Made by a program: the position numbers and the translations under genes. From an uncultured Paracoccaceae bacterium (GTDB taxonomy: Bacteria > Pseudomonadota > Alphaproteobacteria > Rhodobacterales > Rhodobacteraceae), in assembly GCA_938038825.1 (NCBI GenBank), contig CALHST010000325.1:1-5519 (forward strand): a stretch of 5,519 bases of DNA, written 5' to 3'. How positions within the stretch are numbered: the first letter of the stretch is position 1; every line of letters starts with the position of its first letter. The notes beneath the pieces were generated by a model. That model had not been told where the DNA came from, ran no database searches, and saw nothing but the letters and a program-made list of their open reading frames with translations. Of the stretch, positions 1 to 4,985 are shown piece after piece.

Positions 1-248
1 ACAAAGGCCGCGCCAACCACAAAGTCTACGGCCAAATGCAGCTTGTACGGCAAAATTCGAACGACACCCGTTTCGTGATCTGTCAGGAACGTCAGAACAA
101 AGGCGGCGACGCCCGTTAACACTGACAAAGAGAAGGCCAGCGGGTTCACCGATCCCAGACCTAACAAAAAGGGCATCCCAATCAGCGCCAAGGCGACGGG
201 GTAATCAATATAGGCGTGCAGTTTTTGTGTGACAAAGCGAGCGGACAT
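1..248 (-). CDS. Small multi-pass membrane protein, SPW-repeat-like (partial, C-terminus off the window)
   Basis: The visible 82 residues start MSARFVTQKLHAYIDYPVAL and contain three hydrophobic segments (about residues 16-31, 36-56 and 70-82), separated by short polar turns such as LTDHETG. The pattern of a His/Asp at the head of each helix (LHAYIDYPVALALIG and LHLAVDFVVGAAF) repeats internally. It resembles small bacterial membrane proteins built from SPW-type repeats; that assignment is a recollection of the family look, not a search result. The start ATG is at 246-248 and has a Shine-Dalgarno AGGA (complement of 257-260) eight bases upstream, so the start is well supported. The gene follows the AraC-type regulator in the same direction after a 94-base gap, so it could be co-transcribed with it or be its target. 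Biochemical function is unknown. The rest of the protein is beyond the left edge. Confidence 0.75.
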   Translation of the reverse strand, partial: MSARFVTQKLHAYIDYPVALALIGMPFLLGLGSVNPLAFSLSVLTGVAAFVLTFLTDHETGVVRILPYKLHLAVDFVVGAAF

Positions 249-304
249 AGACAGGTTCCTTTTCGGCATGTGAATGCAGCTTAGCGCTGCGGATACACCC
301 AAGT

Positions 305-321
305 TAGGATCCTATCCTATC
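305..321. repeat. Short palindrome plus tandem GATAG repeat upstream of the membrane-protein gene
   Basis: On the minus strand the segment reads GATAGGATAGGATCCTA: two tandem GATAG units leading into the perfect 10-base palindrome TAGGATCCTA (305-314). It lies in the 94-base spacer between the AraC regulator's stop and the membrane-protein start, about 57 bases before that ATG. This is a plausible place for an operator, but AraC-family sites are usually longer direct repeats and I see no clear -35/-10 pair beside it. The rest of the spacer holds only a 5-bp stem (GCAGC/GCTGC, 276-290). Confidence 0.25.
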
Positions 322-342
322 GTATTCCACGCTCATCAGTCC

Positions 343-1320
343 CTAATGATGTGCAGATCGTTCAGAGTTTGGGCCAATTTCAGATACGGCAATTTTTCGG
401 AACGCTGCTGGTGTTAACCCTGTTTCTTTCTTGAACACACGTGCAAATGCGGAATCAGATGCATATCCTGCCATTTCCGCGGCATGGCTTAGCGTGCCAC
501 CCGTTTGTGCCAAGGCTTGCTTGGCCACCTCCATACGCCAGCGGGTTACATATTCCATCGGGGACATCGACAAAGTCTTTTGAAACTGGACGGCAAAGCG
601 GGTCCGCGACATCCCTGCCGCTTTGGCCAGTTTTTCCACGGTCCAATCTGCATTTACGTGTTTATGAAAAGCATCCAAAGCCTGCCCCAGTTGTGGGTCC
701 GAAAACCCGGCCAATCCATATTCCGCAGCTTTGTCGCTTTCGATGAATGTCCGAATGGCCTGCGCAAAGATCGCTTCGGACATCTTGAGCGCAATCAGGT
801 CGCCGCCCATGCGGGCCCCGCCCGCTTCGCCACCTATGACGCGCAAGGTAGCTTCCATCCATTGCCCGGCGTCTTCGCCATAGTTTTTCAGATGAATAAG
901 TGGCGGCAAGCGATCAATCAAAACATGCTTGCTTAAAGGATCAAACGAGAAGTGTCCGCAAATCAGCTGTGTTTCACGCTGTTTGTCTGGCCCGCCATAG
1001 ACCAGTACGCCTTCGCCAGAATAACCCGACAATTCCAGCACTTGGTCCAATGGCAAGATGGTCTTGGCAGGTTCATGTCCGCAATACAGACTATGCGCAG
1101 CCCCATGAGGGATGATGATCAAGTCCCCTTGAGCTATCAAAACCGGTTCATCCACACCGTCCACATCGACAAGACAATCGCCGCGATGTGCAAAGTGGAA
1201 CCGGGCCACGTTTTGATAGGATGGCACCGCCACGCCCCAAGGCTGGGTAAACGCAGTGCGGAAATACAACGTCCCGCGTAAAGACAGGTTGGTGAGGATA
1301 TTGCTGAGAAGATCTAACAT
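343..1320 (-). CDS. AraC-family transcriptional regulator with N-terminal Cupin_6 domain
   Basis: The predicted protein has 325 residues from MLDLLSNILTNL. Residues about 1-200 form the cupin-type sensor domain typical of this subgroup: an opening helix with 'LDLLSNIL', a 'HRGDCLVDVDG' strand pair, 'LIAQGDLIIIPHGAAH' around residues 62-76 and 'LICGHFSFD' around 119-127. Residues about 225-310 form the double helix-turn-helix DNA-binding domain: the first HTH is 'TVEKLAKAAGMSRTRFAVQF' and the second is 'AAEMAGYASDSAFARVFKK' followed by 'TGLTPAAFRK', the AraC signature. The frame is open further upstream to a GTG at 1374 and an in-frame ATG at 1347. I prefer the ATG at 1318-1320 because family members normally begin with a short 'M-x-PLSDVL'-like helix directly before the cupin domain; the Shine-Dalgarno there is weak (TATAGG). 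The gene ends with TAG at 343-345. The inducer is not predictable. The likely targets are its own promoter and the membrane-protein gene downstream on the same strand. Confidence 0.92.
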   Translation of the reverse strand: MLDLLSNILTNLSLRGTLYFRTAFTQPWGVAVPSYQNVARFHFAHRGDCLVDVDGVDEPVLIAQGDLIIIPHGAAHSLYCGHEPAKTILPLDQVLELSGYSGEGVLVYGGPDKQRETQLICGHFSFDPLSKHVLIDRLPPLIHLKNYGEDAGQWMEATLRVIGGEAGGARMGGDLIALKMSEAIFAQAIRTFIESDKAAEYGLAGFSDPQLGQALDAFHKHVNADWTVEKLAKAAGMSRTRFAVQFQKTLSMSPMEYVTRWRMEVAKQALAQTGGTLSHAAEMAGYASDSAFARVFKKETGLTPAAFRKIAVSEIGPNSERSAHH

Positions 1321-1428
1321 AAAGCCTATATACACCAAATTGCCCATCACGCGACCCGCTGGGACGATCTGCACAATAAAATGACGTTTCGCGATGATAT
1401 TCGCCCATTTCTTCGTGATTTTTGAAGA

Positions 1429-1456
1429 ATTATGTGTTATGGGTGACCTATCTCAA
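1429..1456 (-). promoter_or_regulatory. Candidate sigma70 promoter for the AraC-family regulator
   Basis: On the minus strand there is TTGAGA (complement of 1451-1456; 5 of 6 to TTGACA), a 16-base spacer, then CATAAT (complement of 1429-1434; 5 of 6 to TATAAT). Transcription would begin near 1422, giving a leader of about 100 bases to the ATG at 1320 and still including the alternative starts at 1347 and 1374. This is the best -35/-10 pair I found in the window. It overlaps the upstream region of the small plus-strand gene that starts at 1481, so the two divergent units share control DNA. Confidence 0.5.
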
Positions 1457-1467
1457 GACATTAGGAG

Positions 1468-1498
1468 AAAGGAGGCGCCCATGGGGGAACGCGTATAG
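1468..1498 (+). promoter_or_regulatory. Near-perfect Shine-Dalgarno with ATG and a five-codon frame (MGERV*)
   Basis: AAAGGAGG at 1468-1475 matches the 16S anti-Shine-Dalgarno fully and sits five bases before an ATG at 1481-1483. It is the strongest ribosome binding site in the window. The frame it opens ends after MGERV at a TAG (1496-1498). Six bases later a different frame (GTG 1504) encodes a good membrane protein. Either a base was lost from the run of five G at 1483-1487 (a sixth G would join ATG to the long frame), or MGERV is a leader peptide whose termination feeds re-initiation at 1504. The sequence alone does not decide this. Confidence 0.55.
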
Positions 1499-1503
1499 GT
1501 TTT

Positions 1504-1680
1504 GTGTGCTTTGAGTTGTTGGCCATTTGGCTCATTTACTATGGTTTTGGCTATATCTTGGCACAAGACGTGCCGCTTTGGATGGCGACCTGCCTTGTTT
1601 TGGGTGTGGATCGCGCCACTACGTTTGTCTCAGCATTTGTTGCGCGACGATATCAGCGATTGGCAAACGATAAGTGTTAA
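1504..1680 (+). CDS. Small two-helix membrane protein, unrecognised; possibly 5'-frameshifted
   Basis: From GTG 1504 the frame gives 58 residues, VCFELLAIWLIYYG onward, ending TAA 1678-1680. Residues 4-20 (ELLAIWLIYYGFGYILA) and about 25-47 (LWMATCLVLG through FVSAFVA) look like two transmembrane helices joined by a short QDVP turn, and are followed by a basic RRYQR tail that would stay in the cytoplasm. I do not recognise the family. The gene has no good Shine-Dalgarno at GTG 1504 (only TAGG at 1496-1499), while a perfect one serves the out-of-frame ATG at 1481. The same frame is open upstream back to a TAG at 1462-1464. Adding one G in the 1483-1487 run would give a 66-residue protein starting MGGTRIGFVCFELL. 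So this is either a recently broken gene, an assembly error, or a GTG-start gene behind a leader peptide. It lies 210 bases before aroC, same strand. Confidence 0.45.
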   Translation: MCFELLAIWLIYYGFGYILAQDVPLWMATCLVLGVDRATTFVSAFVARRYQRLANDKC

Positions 1681-1775
1681 AACGCACCGTCGAACGCTGG
1701 CTTAACACACGCGCGGGCACCGAAAAATATCGACGTTATTCAGGCTGCGGATTTTCCAATATGGGTTGGGGTTAA
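1674..1775 (+). CDS. Possible 33-codon basic peptide overlapping the small membrane gene
   Basis: A frame from GTG 1674 overlaps the stop of the preceding small gene (GTGTTAA) and encodes VLKRTVERWLNTRAG onward to a C-terminal SGCGFSNMGWG, ending TAA 1773-1775. The amino-terminal half is strongly basic and amphipathic (K3 R4 E7 R8), and the C-terminal part is glycine-rich. There is no Shine-Dalgarno, so expression would depend on coupling to the preceding frame. Alternatively it is the true C-terminus of the preceding protein, displaced by a second frameshift near 1671-1680. It is also short enough to be chance. I do not recognise it. Confidence 0.2.
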   Translation: MLKRTVERWLNTRAGTEKYRRYSGCGFSNMGWG

Positions 1776-1831
1776 CGGCTGATTTTCTGGGTGCCGCCCG
1801 TTTCGCAAAGTTTGGTACGTTAACCTGCCTC

Positions 1832-1860
1832 TTGGCATCGCCCTGCGTGACGCGTATTCC
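1832..1860 (+). promoter_or_regulatory. Weak candidate promoter for aroC
   Basis: TTGGCA (1832-1837; 5 of 6 to consensus) is followed after exactly 17 bases by TATTCC (1855-1860; only 3 of 6). Transcription would begin near 1867, leaving a leader of about 24 bases to the aroC ATG. That would start the message inside the hairpin described at 1861-1885 and prevent it forming, so this promoter and the hairpin are competing readings. The rest of 1776-1890 holds no other candidate I would defend. Confidence 0.22.
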
Positions 1861-1885
1861 GTGGCTCACACAAAGCCGGAGCCAC
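1861..1885 (+). promoter_or_regulatory. Hairpin enclosing the aroC ribosome binding site
   Basis: GTGGCTC (1861-1867) pairs perfectly with GAGCCAC (1879-1885), leaving an 11-base loop. The Shine-Dalgarno of aroC, GGAG at 1878-1881, nine bases before the ATG, lies at the loop edge and in the 3' arm, so the folded message would hide it. An alternative inner pairing GGCT/AGCC (1863-1866 with 1874-1877) is also possible. It needs a transcript that begins upstream of 1861. No terminator-like U run follows. Confidence 0.35.
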
Positions 1886-1890
1886 ATCCC

Positions 1891-2994
1891 ATGAGCCTGA
1901 ATACATTCGGACATCTTTTCCGCGTCACCACATGGGGTGAAAGCCATGGACCTGCGCTGGGCGCAACTGTGGACGGCTGCCCTCCCGGTGTGACTGTGGA
2001 TGCCGAGATGATCCAACACTGGATGGATAAGCGCAAACCGGGCCAGAACAAGTACACCACGCAACGCCGGGAACCCGATCAGGTCAAGATCCTGTCGGGT
2101 GTGTTTGAGGGCAAAACAACAGGCACGCCTGTACAGCTGATGATCGAAAATACCGACCAACGGTCCAAAGATTATTCTGACATCATGGACAAGTTCCGCC
2201 CCGGTCATGCGGACATAACCTATTGGCAGAAATACGGAATTCGTGACTATCGCGGCGGTGGGCGGTCTTCTGCACGTGAAACGGCCTCTCGCGTAGCAGC
2301 AGGTGGTTTGGCCCGCGAAGCGATCAAGATGTTGGCCCCAGAGGTTGAGATCAAAGGTTATATGACCCGCATGGGCGCGCACGAGATTGACCGTGCGAAT
2401 TTCGATTGGGATCAGATTGACCAGAACCCGTTTTGGACGCCTGACGTTACTGCCGCAGCGACTTGGGCGGATTATCTGGATGGCTTGCGCAAGTCGGGCT
2501 CCTCGGTTGGGGCGGTGATCGAAGTGGTTGCAAAAGGCGTTCCAGCAGGGCTTGGCGCCCCGATCTATGGCAAGATTGACACCGACTTGGCGGCAGCCAT
2601 GATGTCGATCAACGCAGTCAAAGGGGTCGAGATTGGTGAAGGAATGTCTGCTGCTATGCTTACAGGTGAGCTGAACGCGGACGAGATCTTTATGGGTAAT
2701 GACGGTAAGCCGTCCTATTCATCCAATCACGCAGGCGGGGTGCTTGGCGGCATTTCGACTGGGCAAGACCTTGTCGTGCGTTTCGCCGTCAAACCCACAT
2801 CGTCCATTCTGCAAACCCGCAAGACGATCACCAAGTCCGGATCCGAGGCCGAGATTATCACCAAGGGCCGCCATGATCCTTGTGTCGGTATCCGCGCCGT
2901 TCCGGTGGGGGAGGCCATGATGGCCTGCGTTATTCTGGATCACATGCTGCTGCATCGTGGCCAAGTTGGCGAGAACCAAGGCCATATTGGATGA
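1891..2994 (+). CDS. aroC: Chorismate synthase
   Basis: This enzyme converts 5-enolpyruvylshikimate-3-phosphate to chorismate, the last common step of the shikimate pathway, using reduced FMN as a catalytic cofactor; it is cytoplasmic and normally a homotetramer. The protein has 367 residues, a normal bacterial length. All family signatures are present: WGESHGPALGATVDGCPPG at 15-33 with the conserved His19; RPGHADITYWQKYGIRDYRG at 103-122 with the catalytic His106; GGGRSSARETASRVAAGG at 122-139; and the C-terminal HDPCVGIRAVPVGEAMMAC at 328-346. I chose the ATG at 1891, not the in-frame GTG at 1861, because homologues start at MSxNxFGHLFRVTTWGESHG and because GGAG lies nine bases upstream. 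The gene is intact, with no missing key residue. Its stop overlaps the start of the methyltransferase gene (ATGA), so both are on one message. A hairpin over its ribosome binding site suggests possible translational control. Confidence 0.98.
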   Translation: MSLNTFGHLFRVTTWGESHGPALGATVDGCPPGVTVDAEMIQHWMDKRKPGQNKYTTQRREPDQVKILSGVFEGKTTGTPVQLMIENTDQRSKDYSDIMDKFRPGHADITYWQKYGIRDYRGGGRSSARETASRVAAGGLAREAIKMLAPEVEIKGYMTRMGAHEIDRANFDWDQIDQNPFWTPDVTAAATWADYLDGLRKSGSSVGAVIEVVAKGVPAGLGAPIYGKIDTDLAAAMMSINAVKGVEIGEGMSAAMLTGELNADEIFMGNDGKPSYSSNHAGGVLGGISTGQDLVVRFAVKPTSSILQTRKTITKSGSEAEIITKGRHDPCVGIRAVPVGEAMMACVILDHMLLHRGQVGENQGHIG

Positions 2995-3572
2995 GTGAAG
3001 CGCTGGCAGGCTATCGTTCTGCTGCGCACCAATTAATACATGCCTATGACGCGTTGGATCCTGCCCTGATCTATGAGTCCGTAAAAGACGTATTACCAAA
3101 GTCAGGCGACCGTGTTCTGGATATTGGGGCCGGAACCGGGCGCGACGCCGCATGGTTTGCGCATATGGGGTGTCATGTCACCGCTGTGGAACCTGTCACC
3201 GAATTATGGGCGCATCCAGAGATTCCAATGATTCCGGATCAATTGCCCAATTTGGTTGAAAGAAAACTCACATTCGATGTCATAATCATCACGGGTGTTT
3301 GGCACCACCTGTCCCCAGACCAGCGAAAAGACGCGATTCCCGTGCTTTGGTCGCGGCTAAAACCCGCCGGAAAACTCTTGTTCAATCTGCGTCACGGACC
3401 CTGTGCCAAAGACAGACCCGGTTTCAGGGTTTCGGCGTTCGAGGAACGAAAGGTTCTGATAAAACACAGATTCAAAACAGTTTTTCAAAGGCATGTGCCA
3501 TCTGTCCAAATCCAAAACACCAAGAACGATGTCACATGGATGTGGATCTGCGCGCAAAAACTTGCCGCTTGA
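2991..3572 (+). CDS. Class I SAM-dependent methyltransferase, substrate unknown
   Basis: The predicted protein has 193 residues from MSEALAGYRSAAHQ. It shows the Rossmann-fold methyltransferase core: motif I VLDIGAGTGRDAAWFA at 42-57 (the SAM-binding glycine loop), the acidic end of strand 2 in VTAVEPV at 63-69 (Glu67, binding the ribose hydroxyls), FDVIIITGVWHHLSPDQR at 95-112 (strand 4 and the following helix, as in Methyltransf_11/25 proteins), and LKPAGKLLFN at 123-132 (strand 5). It is short, with little beyond the core, and has no membrane segment or fused domain, so a small-molecule substrate is likeliest but not shown. The frame is open further upstream inside aroC, but the ATG at 2991, overlapping the aroC TGA by four bases, is the natural start: translational coupling, with an AAGG ten bases before. 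The link to aroC may be mere co-expression. A few A/T-ending codons (TTA, ATA) are more frequent than in aroC. Confidence 0.88.
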   Translation: MSEALAGYRSAAHQLIHAYDALDPALIYESVKDVLPKSGDRVLDIGAGTGRDAAWFAHMGCHVTAVEPVTELWAHPEIPMIPDQLPNLVERKLTFDVIIITGVWHHLSPDQRKDAIPVLWSRLKPAGKLLFNLRHGPCAKDRPGFRVSAFEERKVLIKHRFKTVFQRHVPSVQIQNTKNDVTWMWICAQKLAA

Positions 3573-3605
3573 AACATTTGGCACATCCACGTGCACACAG
3601 GTGAT

Positions 3606-3634
3606 TTGTTAAAAAGGCTGTTAACCGTCTTAAT
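3606..3634 (+). promoter_or_regulatory. Candidate promoter for the small exported peptide
   Basis: TTGTTA (3606-3611; 4 of 6) and CTTAAT (3629-3634; 4 of 6) are separated by exactly 17 bases. The predicted start near 3641 gives a leader of about 26 bases to the ATG at 3667, which carries GGAG eight bases upstream. The position between the end of the methyltransferase gene and the peptide gene is right for an independent promoter. Confidence 0.38.
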
Positions 3635-3645
3635 GGTTGCAACAG
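3618..3645. repeat. Imperfect inverted repeat across the -10 of the peptide promoter
   Basis: CTGTTAACC (3618-3626) is mirrored by GGTT-GC-AACAG (3635-3645), a nine-base match with a two-base bulge and an eight-base centre. The centre contains the candidate -10 hexamer. It could be an operator for a dimeric repressor, or a weak hairpin in read-through transcripts from aroC. No T run follows, so it is not a standard terminator. Confidence 0.25.
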
Positions 3646-3666
3646 AACACTTACGGAGTATCGCTC

Positions 3667-3813
3667 ATGTCTATCAACGCACTGCGCATCACCGCCCTGA
3701 CCTGCACAATCGCCCTTGGCATTACGGTTAACTCAGCAAGCGCTGACTGGACCCAAGTTCAAGACATGGTGACCGAGAAAACGGCAATCACCCAGAATGC
3801 GCAGACTTTGTAA
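3667..3813 (+). CDS. Short exported peptide (48 residues) with signal sequence, unrecognised
   Basis: The ATG at 3667 has GGAG at 3655-3658 with eight-base spacing. The product begins MSINALRITALTCTIALGIT and has a normal Sec signal: Arg7 in the n-region, hydrophobic core about 8-21, and a cleavage site after Ala26 (SASA before DWTQVQ). The mature part would be only 22 residues, DWTQVQDMVTEKTAITQNAQ then TL, polar and lacking cysteine. Codon use is C/G-ending like a real gene. It ends at TAA 3811-3813. Either it is a true periplasmic or secreted micropeptide, or the N-terminal remnant of a longer exported protein cut by a nonsense codon or frameshift: the same frame is open after the TAA to a TAG at 4003-4005, though there the codon bias fades. 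I do not recognise a family. Confidence 0.6.
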   Translation: MSINALRITALTCTIALGITVNSASADWTQVQDMVTEKTAITQNAQTL

Positions 3814-4020
3814 GTCCGAACTCTGACACTAAAAGAACAACCCGCATACATCCCGTTTGCCAATGTGACGACGTCTTTATCTGGAACGACTTATCCCCCT
3901 GTTCGTTGGATATTGCGGGCCGAAGACAACAAGAAATCCCTCCGGAAGTGCCTTGGTCCAAGTGTGTTGGACCGAGGCATACCCTTGCAGGCCCCTTCAA
4001 ATTAGCGCACATCTCGCGTT
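3814..4020. other. Gene-poor stretch between the exported peptide and the transporter
   Basis: I see no start codon with a ribosome binding site here on either strand. Two plus-strand frames stay open: the peptide's own frame beyond its TAA (to 4003-4005), and another running from about 3747 to a TAA at 4070-4072. Neither keeps the C/G third-position bias of the neighbouring genes. A 74-codon minus-strand frame over 3788-4012 also lacks a ribosome site. The one structured element is the hairpin at 3948-3980. The stretch could be a decayed gene, a long 3' untranslated region of the peptide message, or an unannotated RNA. Confidence 0.5.
3948..3980. other. Strong 13-bp hairpin without a U run
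   Basis: GTGCCTTGGTCCA (3948-3960) pairs with TGGACCGAGGCAT (3968-3980) around a seven-base loop AGTGTGT. Eleven Watson-Crick pairs and two G.U-type wobbles form with no gap. No U-rich tail follows in either direction, so it is not a standard intrinsic terminator. It may end or stabilise the 3' end of the peptide transcript, be part of a small RNA, or be a DNA-level inverted repeat. It lies 40 bases before the transporter ATG. Confidence 0.55.
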
Positions 4021-4956
4021 ATGGAATCCCCCTCTCTCCACAACAATCCTATGCGGGCCGTCGCACTTAAAGTGACGGCCATTTTTTTGTTTATGGTCAT
4101 GGCTGCTCTGGTCAAAGCCGTCACGCAGGACGTTCCATCGGGGCAGGCGCTGTTCTTTCGTGCGTTCTGTTCTTTGCCGGTGATCATTGTTTGGCTGATG
4201 TTTACTGGAAACCTGCGCGAAGGATTGATCCCCAAAAAGCTGTCAGGCCATATATGGCGGGGGATTCTGGGCACCACATCTATGGGGCTGACGTTCAGTG
4301 GTTTGGCGATTCTGCCGTTACCCGAAGTGACCGCCATCGGTTACGCGACGCCTATTTTTACAGTCCTTTTGGCGGCCATGTTTCTGGGTGAGCGATTCCG
4401 CCTGATCCGGCTAAGTGCGGTGCTTTTGGGATTACTGGGCGTTATGGTGGTCATGTGGCCGCGTTTATCTGTTGGGGATTTAGGAAACGCAGCAACTATT
4501 GGCGCAATCATGGTTTTGGCCGCAGCGATCCTTCGGGCGCTGGTTCAAATTTTCCTCCGCCAAATGGTCAAGACAGAGCATACGTCTGCGATTGTATTTT
4601 GGTTCATGGCGACGGCGGCGTTTATGTCGTTGTTCACCATTCCCATTGGTTGGGTGCAGCCCAACGTGGTTCAAATGGTCCAGCTGGTTGGGGCAGGGCT
4701 GATCGGGGGGGTGGCCCAGATCATGGTCACATCGTCTTATCGATTTGGGGCGGCGTCCATGCTGGCGCCGTTTGACTATACGTCGATGATTTTTGCCCTG
4801 TTGATTGGTTGGGTCGTCTTTGCGGAACTGCCCACCACCATGATGCTGGTTGGGTCTGTTTTTGTGATTGCAGGCGGCGCTTTGATCATCTGGCGTGAAC
4901 GTCAGCTTGGTCTGGAACGTCGGCGCACGCGATCCGTGACCGATCCAAAAGGGTAG
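4021..4956 (+). CDS. DMT-superfamily transporter with two EamA domains
   Basis: The predicted inner-membrane protein has 311 residues and ten hydrophobic helices at about 13-33, 42-62, 78-98, 103-122, 131-147, 157-178, 189-209, 217-236, 246-267 and 273-291. These fall in two EamA repeats (about 12-147 and 160-292), the usual drug/metabolite transporter architecture. The halves show matching motifs: 'EVTAIGYATPIFTVLLAAMF' then LGER at 102-125 and 'LAPFDYTSMIFALLIGWVVF' then AELP at 248-271. The C-terminal tail RERQLGLERRRTR is basic and so cytoplasmic. Members export amino acids, purines or other metabolites, or act as general permeases; the substrate cannot be read here. I start at ATG 4021 because homologues have a short polar N-terminus ending in NP-[LM]-RAV before helix 1. 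ATG 4051 is the alternative, and neither has a recognisable Shine-Dalgarno. The gene is convergent with the hydrolase, 29 bases away, with no terminator between. Confidence 0.93.
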   Translation: MESPSLHNNPMRAVALKVTAIFLFMVMAALVKAVTQDVPSGQALFFRAFCSLPVIIVWLMFTGNLREGLIPKKLSGHIWRGILGTTSMGLTFSGLAILPLPEVTAIGYATPIFTVLLAAMFLGERFRLIRLSAVLLGLLGVMVVMWPRLSVGDLGNAATIGAIMVLAAAILRALVQIFLRQMVKTEHTSAIVFWFMATAAFMSLFTIPIGWVQPNVVQMVQLVGAGLIGGVAQIMVTSSYRFGAASMLAPFDYTSMIFALLIGWVVFAELPTTMMLVGSVFVIAGGALIIWRERQLGLERRRTRSVTDPKG

Positions 4957-4985
4957 CTTTTCAACGTCGAAGCATGGATGCCCGG

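Noticed and set aside
276..290. GCAGC/GCTGC hairpin in the spacer before the membrane gene
   Set aside because: A 5-bp stem without a T run or conserved context; common by chance.
1381..1425. Short plus-strand frame MTFRDDIRPFLRDF
   Set aside because: Fourteen codons with no Shine-Dalgarno, overlapping the leader of the divergent regulator; likely chance.
1716..1795. Imperfect inverted repeat GGCACCGAAAAAT / ATTTTCTGGGTGCC
   Set aside because: The arms are about 55 bases apart and need unpaired insertions, and no T run follows. Too weak to call a terminator or element end.
1702..2382. 226-codon minus-strand frame antisense to aroC
   Set aside because: It lies over a fully conserved aroC in a complementary frame, has a Cys/His/Arg-rich composition typical of shadows, and has no ribosome site or recognisable domain.
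2880..2990. Upstream extension of the methyltransferase frame inside aroC
   Set aside because: The extra 37 residues are a shadow of the conserved aroC C-terminus; the ATGA overlap start at 2991 gives the natural N-terminus.
4947..4961. AAAAG/CTTTT mini-stem at the end of the transporter gene
   Set aside because: Five A/T-rich pairs across the stop codon are not enough for an intrinsic terminator, even though one would be expected between convergent genes.
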